Origin: Rhodanobacteraceae bacterium | GTDB lineage: Bacteria; Acidobacteriota; Terriglobia; Terriglobales; Acidobacteriaceae | Direction: 5' to 3' | Assembly (NCBI GenBank): GCA_903970285.1 | Contig: CAJCHN010000132.1 | Span: 1 to 48,427 of the forward strand | Length of the DNA stretch: 48,427 bases | Shown: in pieces, positions 1 through 7,966 of the stretch | Layout of the letters: every line of letters starts with the position of its first letter | Numbering within the stretch: the first letter of the stretch is position 1 | Program-made: the position numbers and the translations under genes | Notes under the pieces: model-generated | The model's input: only the letters and a program-made list of their open reading frames with translations | Told to the model about the DNA's origin: nothing | Databases searched by the model: none

Positions 1-669
1 GGGGGGGGAGCTGAAGGTGAGGCTGGGGGTGAGGCTGGGGGTGATGGGCTTCCGGGCGGCGGGGCTGCCGAGTTTCTGGTGCACCTGGGGATGACGGGGC
101 GGCTGCTGGTTTCGGCTCCGGAGGTTGCGCTGCCGGCGCATACGCATGCGGTGCTTTCTCTGAGCGGCGGGAATGAGCTTCGATTCGTGGATGCGCGGCG
201 GTTTGGCCGGTTGTCGGTTCGAGCGGGTCATGAGAAGCCCTATCACGGTCCGGGCCTGGAGCCGCTGACGGTGGGCGAGGATGAGTTTGTGGCGCTGTTC
301 CGGGGGCGGAAGACGCCGATCAAGGCAGCGCTGCTGAACCAGTCCCTGCTGCATGGGGTGGGGAATATCTATGCCGATGAGAGCTTATTCCGGGCGGGCA
401 TCCGGCCGCGGCGGCAGGCGGGGCGGCTGACGCGGAGGGAGTTGCTGCGGCTGCGCGAGGGGCTGCGCACGGTGCTGCGGCATGCGATCGAGCTGGGCGG
501 GTCTTCGGTGTCGGACTACGTGGACGCGGATGGGGTGCGGGGGTTCTTCCAACTGGAGCACCGGGTGTATCTGCGGACGGGAGAGCCTTGCCGGGTGTGC
601 GGGACACCGATCAGAAAGGTGACGGTGGGCGGGCGGAGCACGCATTACTGCGGGGTGTGCCAGCGTTGA
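1..669 (+). CDS. mutM: Formamidopyrimidine-DNA glycosylase (MutM/Fpg), 5' part missing
   Basis: This is the C-terminal 222 residues of a base-excision repair glycosylase/AP lyase that removes oxidised purines such as 8-oxoguanine. The frame is open from base 1, so the N-terminal catalytic proline and glutamate lie outside the window. Visible landmarks are the VHLGMTGRL strand motif, the helix-two-turn-helix segment around NQSLLHGVGNIYADE, and a C-terminal zinc finger with the pattern C-x2-C-x16-C-x2-C ending in YCGVCQR. The GTG at 79 is an internal valine of the conserved motif and not a start. The first 25 codons hold a Gly/Glu/Ala-rich stretch built from a 12-base repeat, which ordinary MutM lacks at this point. 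The next gene follows on the same strand after about 110 bases. Confidence 0.93.
   Translation, partial: GGGAEGEAGGEAGGDGLPGGGAAEFLVHLGMTGRLLVSAPEVALPAHTHAVLSLSGGNELRFVDARRFGRLSVRAGHEKPYHGPGLEPLTVGEDEFVALFRGRKTPIKAALLNQSLLHGVGNIYADESLFRAGIRPRRQAGRLTRRELLRLREGLRTVLRHAIELGGSSVSDYVDADGVRGFFQLEHRVYLRTGEPCRVCGTPIRKVTVGGRSTHYCGVCQR
19..42 (+). repeat. 12-bp in-frame tandem repeat inside mutM
   Basis: Two perfect copies of GAGGCTGGGGGT stand at 19-30 and 31-42, with a degenerate copy before them. They encode Glu-Ala-Gly-Gly units just upstream of the conserved HLGMTGR strand. The repeat is in frame, so it lengthens a loop without breaking the protein. Confidence 0.8.
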
Positions 670-782
670 GGTAGCTGCGGGACTTTACCCGGTTCCGCGG
701 TCCTTACGGGCTCTGGGGATGGATCGAAGGCGGGCTGGCATGATTTACCTTGAGAGGCATCTTCGTTAAGAGGGATGGCCGC

Positions 783-2462
783 TTGAGACGTTGGCTGGTG
801 GGATTGGCGCTGGGGCTGTTGTTGGGGCCTGGTATGGGGCTTGATGGCCAGGACGCGGGTTCCGCCGGGGTTGCTCCGGCCGGCGCGGGTTCGAATGCTG
901 CGGCAAAGAAAAGCTGTGCGGTGAAGCTGGCACCTCCGTCGGAGGCGGAGTTGGCGTTATCGCGCAGGGAGTATGCGGCGGCGCTGAATTTGTACGGGCA
1001 GATGGCGGCGACGGCTGCGGATGAGAGCCGGGCGGGCGTGATCCGCGTGCTGATCGAGCAGAACAAGGTGGACGATGCACTGGAGAAGGCGGAGGCCTGG
1101 GCGCAGGCGGAACCGGCGAGCGCCGCGGCCGAAGAGGCGCTGGGCGAAGCGCAGTATCGCGTGGCATCGGTGAGCACGGCGCTGCACACCGAGCAGCAGG
1201 TGCTGCGGGTGGACTTCTGCAACGCGCGGGCGCACCTGATGGTGGGAACGATCGCCGACCTGGTGGGCGACCATGCCAAGGCGCGGGATTACTACACGAC
1301 CGCACATCAGCTTGCGCCCAATGATCCGGAGATACGCTTCGCCTGGATTGGCACGCTGCCGCGGGCGCGGCGGATGGAGGAGGAAGCCGCGCTCCTCAAA
1401 GAGAAGAATCTGCTGGATCCCCAGCAAAGAGAGAGATTGCAGGACGGCCTGGATCATGCGAAGAACTTCAAGCCGGACGACTGCACGTTGGTGACGCCGG
1501 TGGAGCGCGCGACGATTCCGATCCGGGAGATGATGGACGGTCCGCAGATTGCGGGTCCTGCGGGACTGGATGTGGAGTTCAACGGCAAGCGGCGGCGGCT
1601 GGAGATCGATACGGGGGCAAGCGGAATCTTTCTTTCCCGGGAGTCTGCGGCCGGGCTCCACCTGGTGCATGAGCAGGAGACGCACTCGTCCGGCGTGGGC
1701 GATAAGGGCGAAGTTGCGACGGCGCTGGCACATGTGGCGAGCATCCAGGTGGGCGGGCTGGAGTTCCGGAACTGCGTCGTGGAAGTGATGGAGAAGAAGC
1801 AGGCGCCGTATGACCGGTCGGACCTGATTGGAGCGGACTTCTTCTCGCGATACCTGGTGACGCTGGATTTTCCAGCGATGGAGATGAGGCTGGATCCGCT
1901 GCCCAAGCGTCCGGAGCCGGAAGCGGCTGCTGCTGCGGCGGCGGGGAAAGCCGTCGCTGCGGACGCTGGCGACGGGGAAGAGAGCCTGCACGACCGGTAT
2001 CTTGCGCCGGAGATGAGGAACTGGACGAAGGTGTTCCGGGCGGATCACCAGATGCTGATACCGGTGAGCATCGGCGGGACGAAGGACCGGCTCTTCCTGG
2101 TGGATACGGGAGCGTTTGCGACGACGATCACGCCAGCGGCGGCACGCGAGGTGACGAAGGTGACGAAGGATAGCGATATGAAGATCCAAGGGATTTCGGG
2201 CAAGGTGGATGAGGTGTACGCGACGCACAGGATGACGGTGAAGTTCGCGCAGGTGACGCTCCGGGTGGGGCGCATGCACTCGTTCGACACGACGAACGTG
2301 TCGCACGGCACGGGAGTGGAGGTGTCGGGCTTTCTGGGCGAGCCGGTGTTATATCGGGGGGCGCTGCGCATCGACTACCGGGATAACCTGATCAAGTTCG
2401 ACTATGAGGAGTTGAAAGATCCGCAGCTGTATCCGAATCTGCTGCACTATCGAAGCGAATGA
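783..2462 (+). CDS. Secreted TPR protein with two retropepsin-like aspartyl protease domains
   Basis: I use the TTG at 783 because an AAGAGGG Shine-Dalgarno lies about 8 bases upstream and the product (559 aa) then begins with a clean signal peptide (MRRWLVGLALGLLLG). An in-frame TTG at 750 would add 11 residues. Residues ~50-240 are alpha-helical and Ala-rich with TPR-like spacing. Two aspartyl protease motifs follow: DTGASG with its Asp at about residue 276 and DTGAFA with its Asp at about 441, each preceded by a hydrophobic beta-hairpin, as in retropepsin/PerP-type domains. The two halves could pair within one chain to form one active site, as in pepsin. An Ala-rich linker (~380-400) separates them. 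Substrate is unknown. It likely acts in the periplasm. Confidence 0.8.
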   Translation: MRRWLVGLALGLLLGPGMGLDGQDAGSAGVAPAGAGSNAAAKKSCAVKLAPPSEAELALSRREYAAALNLYGQMAATAADESRAGVIRVLIEQNKVDDALEKAEAWAQAEPASAAAEEALGEAQYRVASVSTALHTEQQVLRVDFCNARAHLMVGTIADLVGDHAKARDYYTTAHQLAPNDPEIRFAWIGTLPRARRMEEEAALLKEKNLLDPQQRERLQDGLDHAKNFKPDDCTLVTPVERATIPIREMMDGPQIAGPAGLDVEFNGKRRRLEIDTGASGIFLSRESAAGLHLVHEQETHSSGVGDKGEVATALAHVASIQVGGLEFRNCVVEVMEKKQAPYDRSDLIGADFFSRYLVTLDFPAMEMRLDPLPKRPEPEAAAAAAAGKAVAADAGDGEESLHDRYLAPEMRNWTKVFRADHQMLIPVSIGGTKDRLFLVDTGAFATTITPAAAREVTKVTKDSDMKIQGISGKVDEVYATHRMTVKFAQVTLRVGRMHSFDTTNVSHGTGVEVSGFLGEPVLYRGALRIDYRDNLIKFDYEELKDPQLYPNLLHYRSE

Positions 2463-2603
2463 GGACGGTGGCGGCGACGGGACTCTGGCGGGTGCGATGG
2501 CTTTAGGGATCCGATGCTGCGGATCGACTGGCGGGGACGATCTGGTGAAGGTCGATGATGACGAGAGAAGGATCGGGTGCGGTAGGCTGGAAGAGAGACG
2601 AAG

Positions 2604-2921
2604 ATGGGACAGGAGAAGCAGCTTGCCATTCCGAGGGCGGCGGCGCAGGATGCGCAGTCGTTCGAACTGCTGCGGGTGTGGGTGGCGCAGCAGGCGCAAC
2701 AGATTACGCTGCGGGCAGGCGTGTGGAAGGATCCTGCAGCCTGGGGTGTGATGCTTGCGGATCTGGCGCGCAACATCGTAACCGTGCACGCCGAAGCCGA
2801 CGAAGATCTGGATGCGGAGGCGTTTGTGGCCGCGCTGCTGCAGGGCTTCGACACGGAGATTGAAAGCGTGCTCGAAGAGTTTGGCGGGGACGGGGCAGAC
2901 GACGGGCAGCCCGTGGAATAG
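2604..2921 (+). CDS. DUF5076 domain protein
   Basis: A 105-residue acidic cytoplasmic protein. The sequence ELLRVWVAQQ ... LRAGVWKDPAAWGVMLADLARNI matches my memory of the DUF5076 family, a small family of unknown function found in several Gram-negative phyla. The C-terminal third is rich in Asp and Glu. The ATG at 2604 is preceded by GGAAGAGAG. No signal peptide or membrane segment is visible. It runs towards msrA on the other strand, with 27 bases between the two stop codons. No function can be given. Confidence 0.75.
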   Translation: MGQEKQLAIPRAAAQDAQSFELLRVWVAQQAQQITLRAGVWKDPAAWGVMLADLARNIVTVHAEADEDLDAEAFVAALLQGFDTEIESVLEEFGGDGADDGQPVE

Positions 2922-2948
2922 ACAACCCGGGGATGGCCGACCCGGCCT

Positions 2949-3644
2949 TCAGTGTCCCTTGTATTCGACGAAGAGTTCGGGGAACTCCGCCTGCAGCGCC
3001 TTCACCTTGGGGACGTCGCAGATCTGGATGTAGGGATTGTTGGGGTTCCTGGTGGCGTAGTCCTGGTGGTACTCCTCCGCCTTGTAGAAGCCTTTCAGCG
3101 GAGTAAGTTGGGTGACGATGGGCCGTGCATAGACGTGGGCCGCGTCGAGCTGGTGGATGTACGCCGCGGCGATGGTGCGCTGGCGGTCGCTGGTGGTGAA
3201 GATGGCCGAACGATAGCTGGTGCCGACGTCCGGCCCCTGGCGGTTGAGCTGGGTGGGATCGTGCGCGACCGAGAAGAAGAGACGCAGCAGCGTTCCGTAG
3301 GTGATCCGCGAGGGGTCGAAGACGATCTGCACCGACTCGGCGTGGCCGGTGGTCTCGGTGGTGACCTGGTCGTAGGTGGCGGTGGCGGCCGAGCCGCCGG
3401 CGTACCCGGCCTCGGTCGCGATCACACCCTTGACGCGCTGGAAGACGGACTGCGTTCCCCAGAAGCAGCCTCCGGCGAAGACGGCGATTTCGCGTCCCGG
3501 CTGCGGCGCGAGTGGATCGTCAAGTGCGGGCGCGGGAACCCGCCCGGCGGTCTGAACTGCGTTCGCGAGAGCCATGCGGCGGTACCCCGTGAACAGGATA
3601 GCCGCAAACAGCAGAGGAGCGATGAGAAGCAGAGAGCGTTGCAT
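2949..3644 (-). CDS. msrA: Peptide methionine sulfoxide reductase MsrA, membrane-anchored
   Basis: Reduces the S form of methionine sulfoxide in proteins. The catalytic motif GGCFWG has its cysteine at about residue 60, and the body of the protein (AEGYxGG-like strand, HAESVQIVFDP, EEYHQDY) fits MsrA. I use the ATG at 3644 (231 aa), which gives an N-terminal hydrophobic helix (residues 3-20) acting as a membrane anchor or uncleaved signal, so the enzyme probably works in the periplasm. The longer frame upstream adds 18 residues without sense. A further cysteine near the C-terminus (YIQICDVP) could be the resolving cysteine; thioredoxin or a DsbD-like partner would recycle it. It is convergent with the DUF5076 gene. 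Confidence 0.94.
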   Translation of the reverse strand: MQRSLLLIAPLLFAAILFTGYRRMALANAVQTAGRVPAPALDDPLAPQPGREIAVFAGGCFWGTQSVFQRVKGVIATEAGYAGGSAATATYDQVTTETTGHAESVQIVFDPSRITYGTLLRLFFSVAHDPTQLNRQGPDVGTSYRSAIFTTSDRQRTIAAAYIHQLDAAHVYARPIVTQLTPLKGFYKAEEYHQDYATRNPNNPYIQICDVPKVKALQAEFPELFVEYKGH

Positions 3645-3813
3645 ATCGATTTGACGCCCGCGGTGCCGCCCTGGATGGGAACCGAATATCAGATTCATCT
3701 CGCGCGGCTTGTGTCTCCGGTTCCGGAACTCCAGGCGTGAGCGTCGGAGCGTGCGATGCTGAATGGGCTGCAGGATGGGGATGGCGCATCGCAGTCATGG
3801 GAGGAATCGCGGC

Positions 3814-4617
3814 ATGTGCGGGCGATATCTGCGGCGATCGGACAAGCAGAAGCTGGCGGAGGCGTTTCGCACGGTCAACGACCTGAGCGGGATCGTTCTG
3901 CCGGAGTGGGACTACAACGTGGCGCCGACGACGTTCCAGCCGGTGGTTCGTCTCGACCCGGAAGGCGAGCGCGAGCTGGTTCTGATGCGCTGGGGCCTGG
4001 TGCCGTGGTTTGCCAAGTCGGCTAAAGACTTCGGCTACAACACCATCAACGCGAAGGCCGAGACGCTGTCAAGCAGCCGCATGTACCAGGGTCCGCTGGA
4101 ACGGCGGCGATGCCTGGTGCCGGCCGACGGGTTCTACGAGTGGAAGGTGCTGGAGACAGATCCTGTCGCAGCCGGGACGGCGCAGGGAGGGCTCTTCGGC
4201 GGGTCCAGCGACCAAGCAGCCGCGGCAAGAGGACGCCGGAGCAAGGCGGTCGTCGAAAAGCAGCCTTATGCGTTCACCCTGCGCAGCGGCGAGCCTTTCG
4301 CCTTTGCCGGTCTGTGGGAACGCTGGCGTGACCCGGCACAGAATGATGCCGCGCTCGAGACCTTCACCGTGATCACAACCGAGCCGAATGAACTGACAGC
4401 GCAGGTGCATACGCGCATGCCCGTCATCCTGGAGCCGAAGGATTACGGGGCCTGGCTGCTGGCGAGCAAGGGCGAACGTCCCCCGCTGGAGCTGCTTCGG
4501 CCGTTCCCGGCGGAGCGGATGAAGGCGCAGAAGGCCAGCCGCGACGTGGGGAACGTGCGCAACAACCGGCCGGAGTTGATCAGCCTGGAAGAGCTGGAGG
4601 CGCGGAACAGCAGCTAA
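3814..4617 (+). CDS. SRAP (SOS response-associated peptidase, YedK/HMCES) family protein
   Basis: The start must be the ATG at 3814, since the family needs cysteine as residue 2 (MCGRYL), exposed after Met removal, to cross-link to abasic sites in single-stranded DNA. A GGAGG lies about 8 bases upstream. The product is 267 aa. Conserved positions are visible: Cys2, Asn35 in YNVAPT, Glu109 in GFYEW and His199 in HTRMP, together with RWGLVPWF and NAKAET. An extra Gly/Ala/Arg-rich segment of about 30 residues (~113-145) is inserted after FYEW, where most family members go straight to the next strand. It protects abasic sites at replication forks. It points at the GH32 gene, 74 bases from stop to stop, a gap that contains a run of nine G. 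Confidence 0.93.
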   Translation: MCGRYLRRSDKQKLAEAFRTVNDLSGIVLPEWDYNVAPTTFQPVVRLDPEGERELVLMRWGLVPWFAKSAKDFGYNTINAKAETLSSSRMYQGPLERRRCLVPADGFYEWKVLETDPVAAGTAQGGLFGGSSDQAAAARGRRSKAVVEKQPYAFTLRSGEPFAFAGLWERWRDPAQNDAALETFTVITTEPNELTAQVHTRMPVILEPKDYGAWLLASKGERPPLELLRPFPAERMKAQKASRDVGNVRNNRPELISLEELEARNSS

Positions 4618-4691
4618 GCCGGTCGTGAGTGCCCCGCCGTGCGCAAGAACCTGCGACCGGCGGGAGAGCCACGCGGGGGGGGGCCGCGCGG

Positions 4692-6227
4692 CTACGAGGC
4701 GACCGATCCGGATGCCGGGGTAGTCAGCCGGTCAGGCGAGATCGGTTTGATGGGCCAGCCCTGCAGCTTCGCGCCTGCGGTCGCGGACACGGTGATGTCC
4801 GGGCTCTTCCCGGTGTAGTAGAAGCGCCTGGTGTCCCCGATTCGCTGTCCGACGATCACCTCGATCACCGAGCCGTCGACATAGGCGTGCAGTTCCGGGG
4901 GGTCGGCAGGCTCGAGGGCGATCTCCTTGCCTGCAGCGGTGAAGGTGTGTTTCCCGGGTGAGTAGCTGAGCCGCAACAGCTCGGAATCGCCCGCGTGCAG
5001 GGCGAAGTCGAACGGCGCGCCGGGCTTGCCGGTGCAAAACACCTCGCCGCAGGCGGCCGGCAGGATCACGGTTCCGTCCTTGACGGGCAGCGTCTCGCCG
5101 CGAAGACTGGCGAACTGCGGCAGGATGGTCATGCGCAGGGTGCCATCCGCGTCCAGCCGCAGCACGCGCGGCAGGCTCATCAGCCCGGACCAGCCGGCGG
5201 CGCGCATCGCGTCGTCGGAGCGACGTTCCTGGATCCAGCCCCACAGGATGCGCTGGCCATGGGCGTCAAGCTGGGTCTTGGGCGCGTAGAAGGCGTCGAG
5301 ATCGAGCAGACCGGTCTTCTGCGGATGAAAGATCATGGCCTCGGGATCGAGATGCCCCGACTGCCAGTAGACCTTGCCGAGGGTGGAGTAGATGAGCACG
5401 TGTCCGCCATCGAGCGGAAAGAACTCCGGGCACTCCCACATTTCGCCGTCGTCGCAGGGATTGGACGTGTGCACGCCGTTCCACTTGCCGCTGGTGAGCT
5501 CGTGCAGATACTCCCACTGCTTCAGGTCTTTCGACCGATAGAGCAGCACGCAGCCGCCGCTGCGGGCCACGCCCGAACCCACCGTCAGGTAGTACCAGCC
5601 GCCCTGCTTCCACGCGGAAGGGTCGCGGAAGCCGGTGATATCGAGGCCGGCGGGGGGCGCGGGGATGACCGGATCCGGATCCTTGGTCCAATGCACCAGC
5701 TCGGGGTCTTCGGACCAGGCCAGGCACTGCGTCTCCTGGATGTTGTTGGCGCCGTCGCGGATGGTCGCCTTGTCGGAGCCGCTCTTCTGCGTTCCGGTGT
5801 AGACGGCGTAGACCCGCTTGCCGACGGCGATGGCCGAACCGGAGAAGCAGCCGAAGGAGTCGGGGCTGCCGGGGGTAGGCGTCATGGCGACCGGCAGGTG
5901 CGTCCAGTGGATCATGTCGGGCGAGATGGCGTGGTTCCAGCTCATATCCCCCCACACCGCTGCCAGCGGGTTGTACTGGAAGAACATGTGGTAATGGCCG
6001 TTGAAGTAGATAGGGCCGTTGGGATCGTTCATCCAGTTCCTGGCCGGCAGCAGGTGGAACTGCGGGCGCATGGGGTCGGCGGCAAGTTGAGATTCGGGCA
6101 CGGCGTTCTGCTGGCCATGGAGTTCCTGGCCGCTCAGCTTCCAGGGCAGAAGCGATACGGCGGCGCAGGCGGCCGCGGAGGCAAGAAATTCACGGCGTGT
6201 GGCGGAGGTGGTGATGGGCTTGTTCAC
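4692..6227 (-). CDS. Glycoside hydrolase family 32, Tat-exported (levanase/inulinase/invertase type)
   Basis: A 511-aa exported enzyme that hydrolyses beta-fructosides such as levan, inulin or sucrose. The three GH32 signatures are intact: WMNDPNG with nucleophile Asp68, FRDP (transition-state Asp) and WECP (acid/base Glu). A twin-arginine signal (TRREFLAS followed by an Ala-rich core) stands at residues 10-28. The C-terminal part is the usual beta-sandwich. The start is GTG at 6227 with GAGGG about 10 bases upstream. It is the last gene of a three-gene operon with a fructokinase and a second GH32, 75 bases downstream of the latter. The two GH32 proteins resemble each other from end to end, including the shared C-terminal ISPDRLTT, so they are tandem paralogues. 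Confidence 0.93.
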   Translation of the reverse strand: MNKPITTSATRREFLASAAACAAVSLLPWKLSGQELHGQQNAVPESQLAADPMRPQFHLLPARNWMNDPNGPIYFNGHYHMFFQYNPLAAVWGDMSWNHAISPDMIHWTHLPVAMTPTPGSPDSFGCFSGSAIAVGKRVYAVYTGTQKSGSDKATIRDGANNIQETQCLAWSEDPELVHWTKDPDPVIPAPPAGLDITGFRDPSAWKQGGWYYLTVGSGVARSGGCVLLYRSKDLKQWEYLHELTSGKWNGVHTSNPCDDGEMWECPEFFPLDGGHVLIYSTLGKVYWQSGHLDPEAMIFHPQKTGLLDLDAFYAPKTQLDAHGQRILWGWIQERRSDDAMRAAGWSGLMSLPRVLRLDADGTLRMTILPQFASLRGETLPVKDGTVILPAACGEVFCTGKPGAPFDFALHAGDSELLRLSYSPGKHTFTAAGKEIALEPADPPELHAYVDGSVIEVIVGQRIGDTRRFYYTGKSPDITVSATAGAKLQGWPIKPISPDRLTTPASGSVAS

Positions 6228-6302
6228 AGCAGATTTTCCCTCGGTTGAAGAGCTGAAGATGGGATGCGCAGCGGCCTGTCTCTAGGCTGGCACAGCGCAG
6301 GG

Positions 6303-7874
6303 CTAGGTGGTAAGCCGATCGGGAGAGATCGCCGCGACGGAGGCGACCTGGAGGCTGCGGAGCGATGCTGCCGGGCCCTCCCAGGCGAGTGAGACCCGGG
6401 CCAAGTGGTCCGGCAACTCGTAGTTCCGCGTAGTGAGTACGTTGCGCTGGTCGACAAAGATTTCCAGCACCGAGCCATCGATCCAGAGATCGAGCTGCGA
6501 GATTCCGCCGGCGCCGGGTTGGAGCGGAACCGATACGCTGGCGGCGGTCACGACATCCTTCCCGCGGTCATCCTTCCCGCAGGCCAGATCGAGGAGCGGC
6601 CTGGACTGACTGGGGCCTTCAAGCACCAGGCGCAGCGTGCAGGCGGCACCGGTCTGGACTCCGGCCGTGATGCGTCCAGCGCGGCTGGGAAGAGTGAGCA
6701 GCTTCAGCCGGTCCGCCAGCGCCTGGCTGTCGTGGGTGGGCTTCAGGGTGCGCGGGTTGACCAGCAGCGCATCGAGCTCCGCGGCCGGACGCTGCTGCAG
6801 AGTGCCGTCCGGATGCACGCCGAGCACGCGTGGCAGCGACATGCAGCCGGCCCAGCCGGCGTCCCTGGTGGCCTCGCGCGAGCGCGACTCCTGCACCCAG
6901 CCCCACAGCACCCGTCGCCCGTCCGGACACGCCATGCTGCGGGGCGCGTAGTAGTTGCCGTAGTCCAGCTTGCCGCGCAGTTCGGACTTGAATTTGAGCG
7001 CCTCGCGGTCGAAGGTTCCGACCTCCCAGAAGGTCTTGTACTCGGTGGAGTAAAGCAGCACATGCTTTTCGCCCGAGGCAAAGAAGTCGGGGCACTCCCA
7101 CATCTCGGCGCTGCCTACGGGATTCGAGACCGCCTGCCCGTTCCACGTGCCTTCCGCGAGGGTGTGGACGTATTCGAACGTTCGCGCATCCTTCGAGCGA
7201 AACAGCAGCAGCGCGCCGCCGACCCCGTTGAAGCCCGAGCCCACGCCGACATACCAGGTGTCGCCATCCTTCCAGCCGAACGGATCGCGGAAGCCGGTCA
7301 CCTTCATGCCCGCGGGGGGACCGTCGATGACCGGCTTCGGCAGCTTGGTGAAGCTGCGCAGGTCCTTGTCGGAGGAGACCGCGATGCACTGCACCTCGCG
7401 CAGACCTTCGTTGCGGATGGTCTCCTGCTCGCGCGGAACCTTGCTGACCCCGGTGTAGATGATGGTGCCGTCATCGCCGGTGCCGGGCAGCACGCCGCCG
7501 GTAAACGTGCCATAGGAATCGTAGCCCCCGGCGGTAGGCGTGAGCGCGATGGGCATGTGCTGCCAATGCACCAGGTCGGGGCTGATGGCGTGCTGCCAGC
7601 CGCGGCCGCCGAAGCTGCCATGAAAGAACGCGTGGTATTTGCCGTCGAAGAAGCGCGGCGCGCAAGGATCGCCCAGGAAGCCGGCCTGCGGCAGCAGGTG
7701 GAATGCCGGTCGCAGCGGATCGGCGGCGAGCCGCTTCTGGGTCTCCTCGACGGTTTCGGTACTTTGTGCGGAGGCGGAGAGGGTCGAGGGCAGGCAGGCG
7801 CCTAATCCCAGGCCGGCTGCGGCGGTAAGGAAGTTGCGGCGGGTCGGGGAGGGGTGGTTCAGCAAGTCGTCCAA
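6303..7874 (-). CDS. Divergent GH32-family protein, Tat-exported, altered nucleophile motif
   Basis: A 523-aa paralogue of the neighbouring GH32. I use the TTG at 7874: GGAGAAAG lies 5-12 bases upstream and the product then begins just before a twin-arginine signal (PTRRNFLTAAAGLGLGAC), where LGAC could also be a lipobox. A longer frame would run into the fructokinase gene. The nucleophile block reads FLGDPCA (residues 66-72) where the family has WMNDPNG; the catalytic Asp (69) is kept but both asparagines, the tryptophan and the glycine are replaced. The other two catalytic blocks, FRDP and WECP, are intact. It may therefore be active on a different fructan or other beta-fructoside, or serve as a binding protein. 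Part of the fructokinase-GH32-GH32 operon. Confidence 0.87.
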   Translation of the reverse strand: MDDLLNHPSPTRRNFLTAAAGLGLGACLPSTLSASAQSTETVEETQKRLAADPLRPAFHLLPQAGFLGDPCAPRFFDGKYHAFFHGSFGGRGWQHAISPDLVHWQHMPIALTPTAGGYDSYGTFTGGVLPGTGDDGTIIYTGVSKVPREQETIRNEGLREVQCIAVSSDKDLRSFTKLPKPVIDGPPAGMKVTGFRDPFGWKDGDTWYVGVGSGFNGVGGALLLFRSKDARTFEYVHTLAEGTWNGQAVSNPVGSAEMWECPDFFASGEKHVLLYSTEYKTFWEVGTFDREALKFKSELRGKLDYGNYYAPRSMACPDGRRVLWGWVQESRSREATRDAGWAGCMSLPRVLGVHPDGTLQQRPAAELDALLVNPRTLKPTHDSQALADRLKLLTLPSRAGRITAGVQTGAACTLRLVLEGPSQSRPLLDLACGKDDRGKDVVTAASVSVPLQPGAGGISQLDLWIDGSVLEIFVDQRNVLTTRNYELPDHLARVSLAWEGPAASLRSLQVASVAAISPDRLTT

Positions 7875-7923
7875 CAGTCTTTCTCCGTCTGGGGTGCTTC
7901 CTGGTTCAAAAGGTTCAAGTTGC

Positions 7924-7966
7924 GGCGCCACTTCGCAGGGCTCTAGGCGCCACTTCGCGGGCTCTA
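7924..7966. repeat. Tandem duplication (22/21 bp) at the fructokinase stop codon
   Basis: GGCGCCACTTCGCAGGGCTCTA at 7924-7945 is repeated at 7946-7966 with one base missing. The second copy ends in the CTA that is the fructokinase stop codon read on the minus strand. The copies lie in the 89-base gap between fructokinase and the second GH32 gene, and look like a recent slippage or duplication event. Confidence 0.85.

Noticed and set aside
880..900. GGTTCGAAT, like a tRNA T-loop
   Set aside because: It lies inside the aspartyl protease coding frame with no cloverleaf around it.
957..2306. 449-codon minus-strand frame rich in Arg and His
   Set aside because: Antisense of the aspartyl protease gene; composition is typical of shadow frames.
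4675..4683. Run of nine G between the SRAP and GH32 genes
   Set aside because: Noncoding and not near a start codon, so phase variation is unlikely; at most an assembly weak spot.
4995..7805. Long plus-strand open frames across the GH32 genes
   Set aside because: Antisense of two GH32 genes with intact family motifs; the products are Arg/Gly/Ala-rich and lack motifs.
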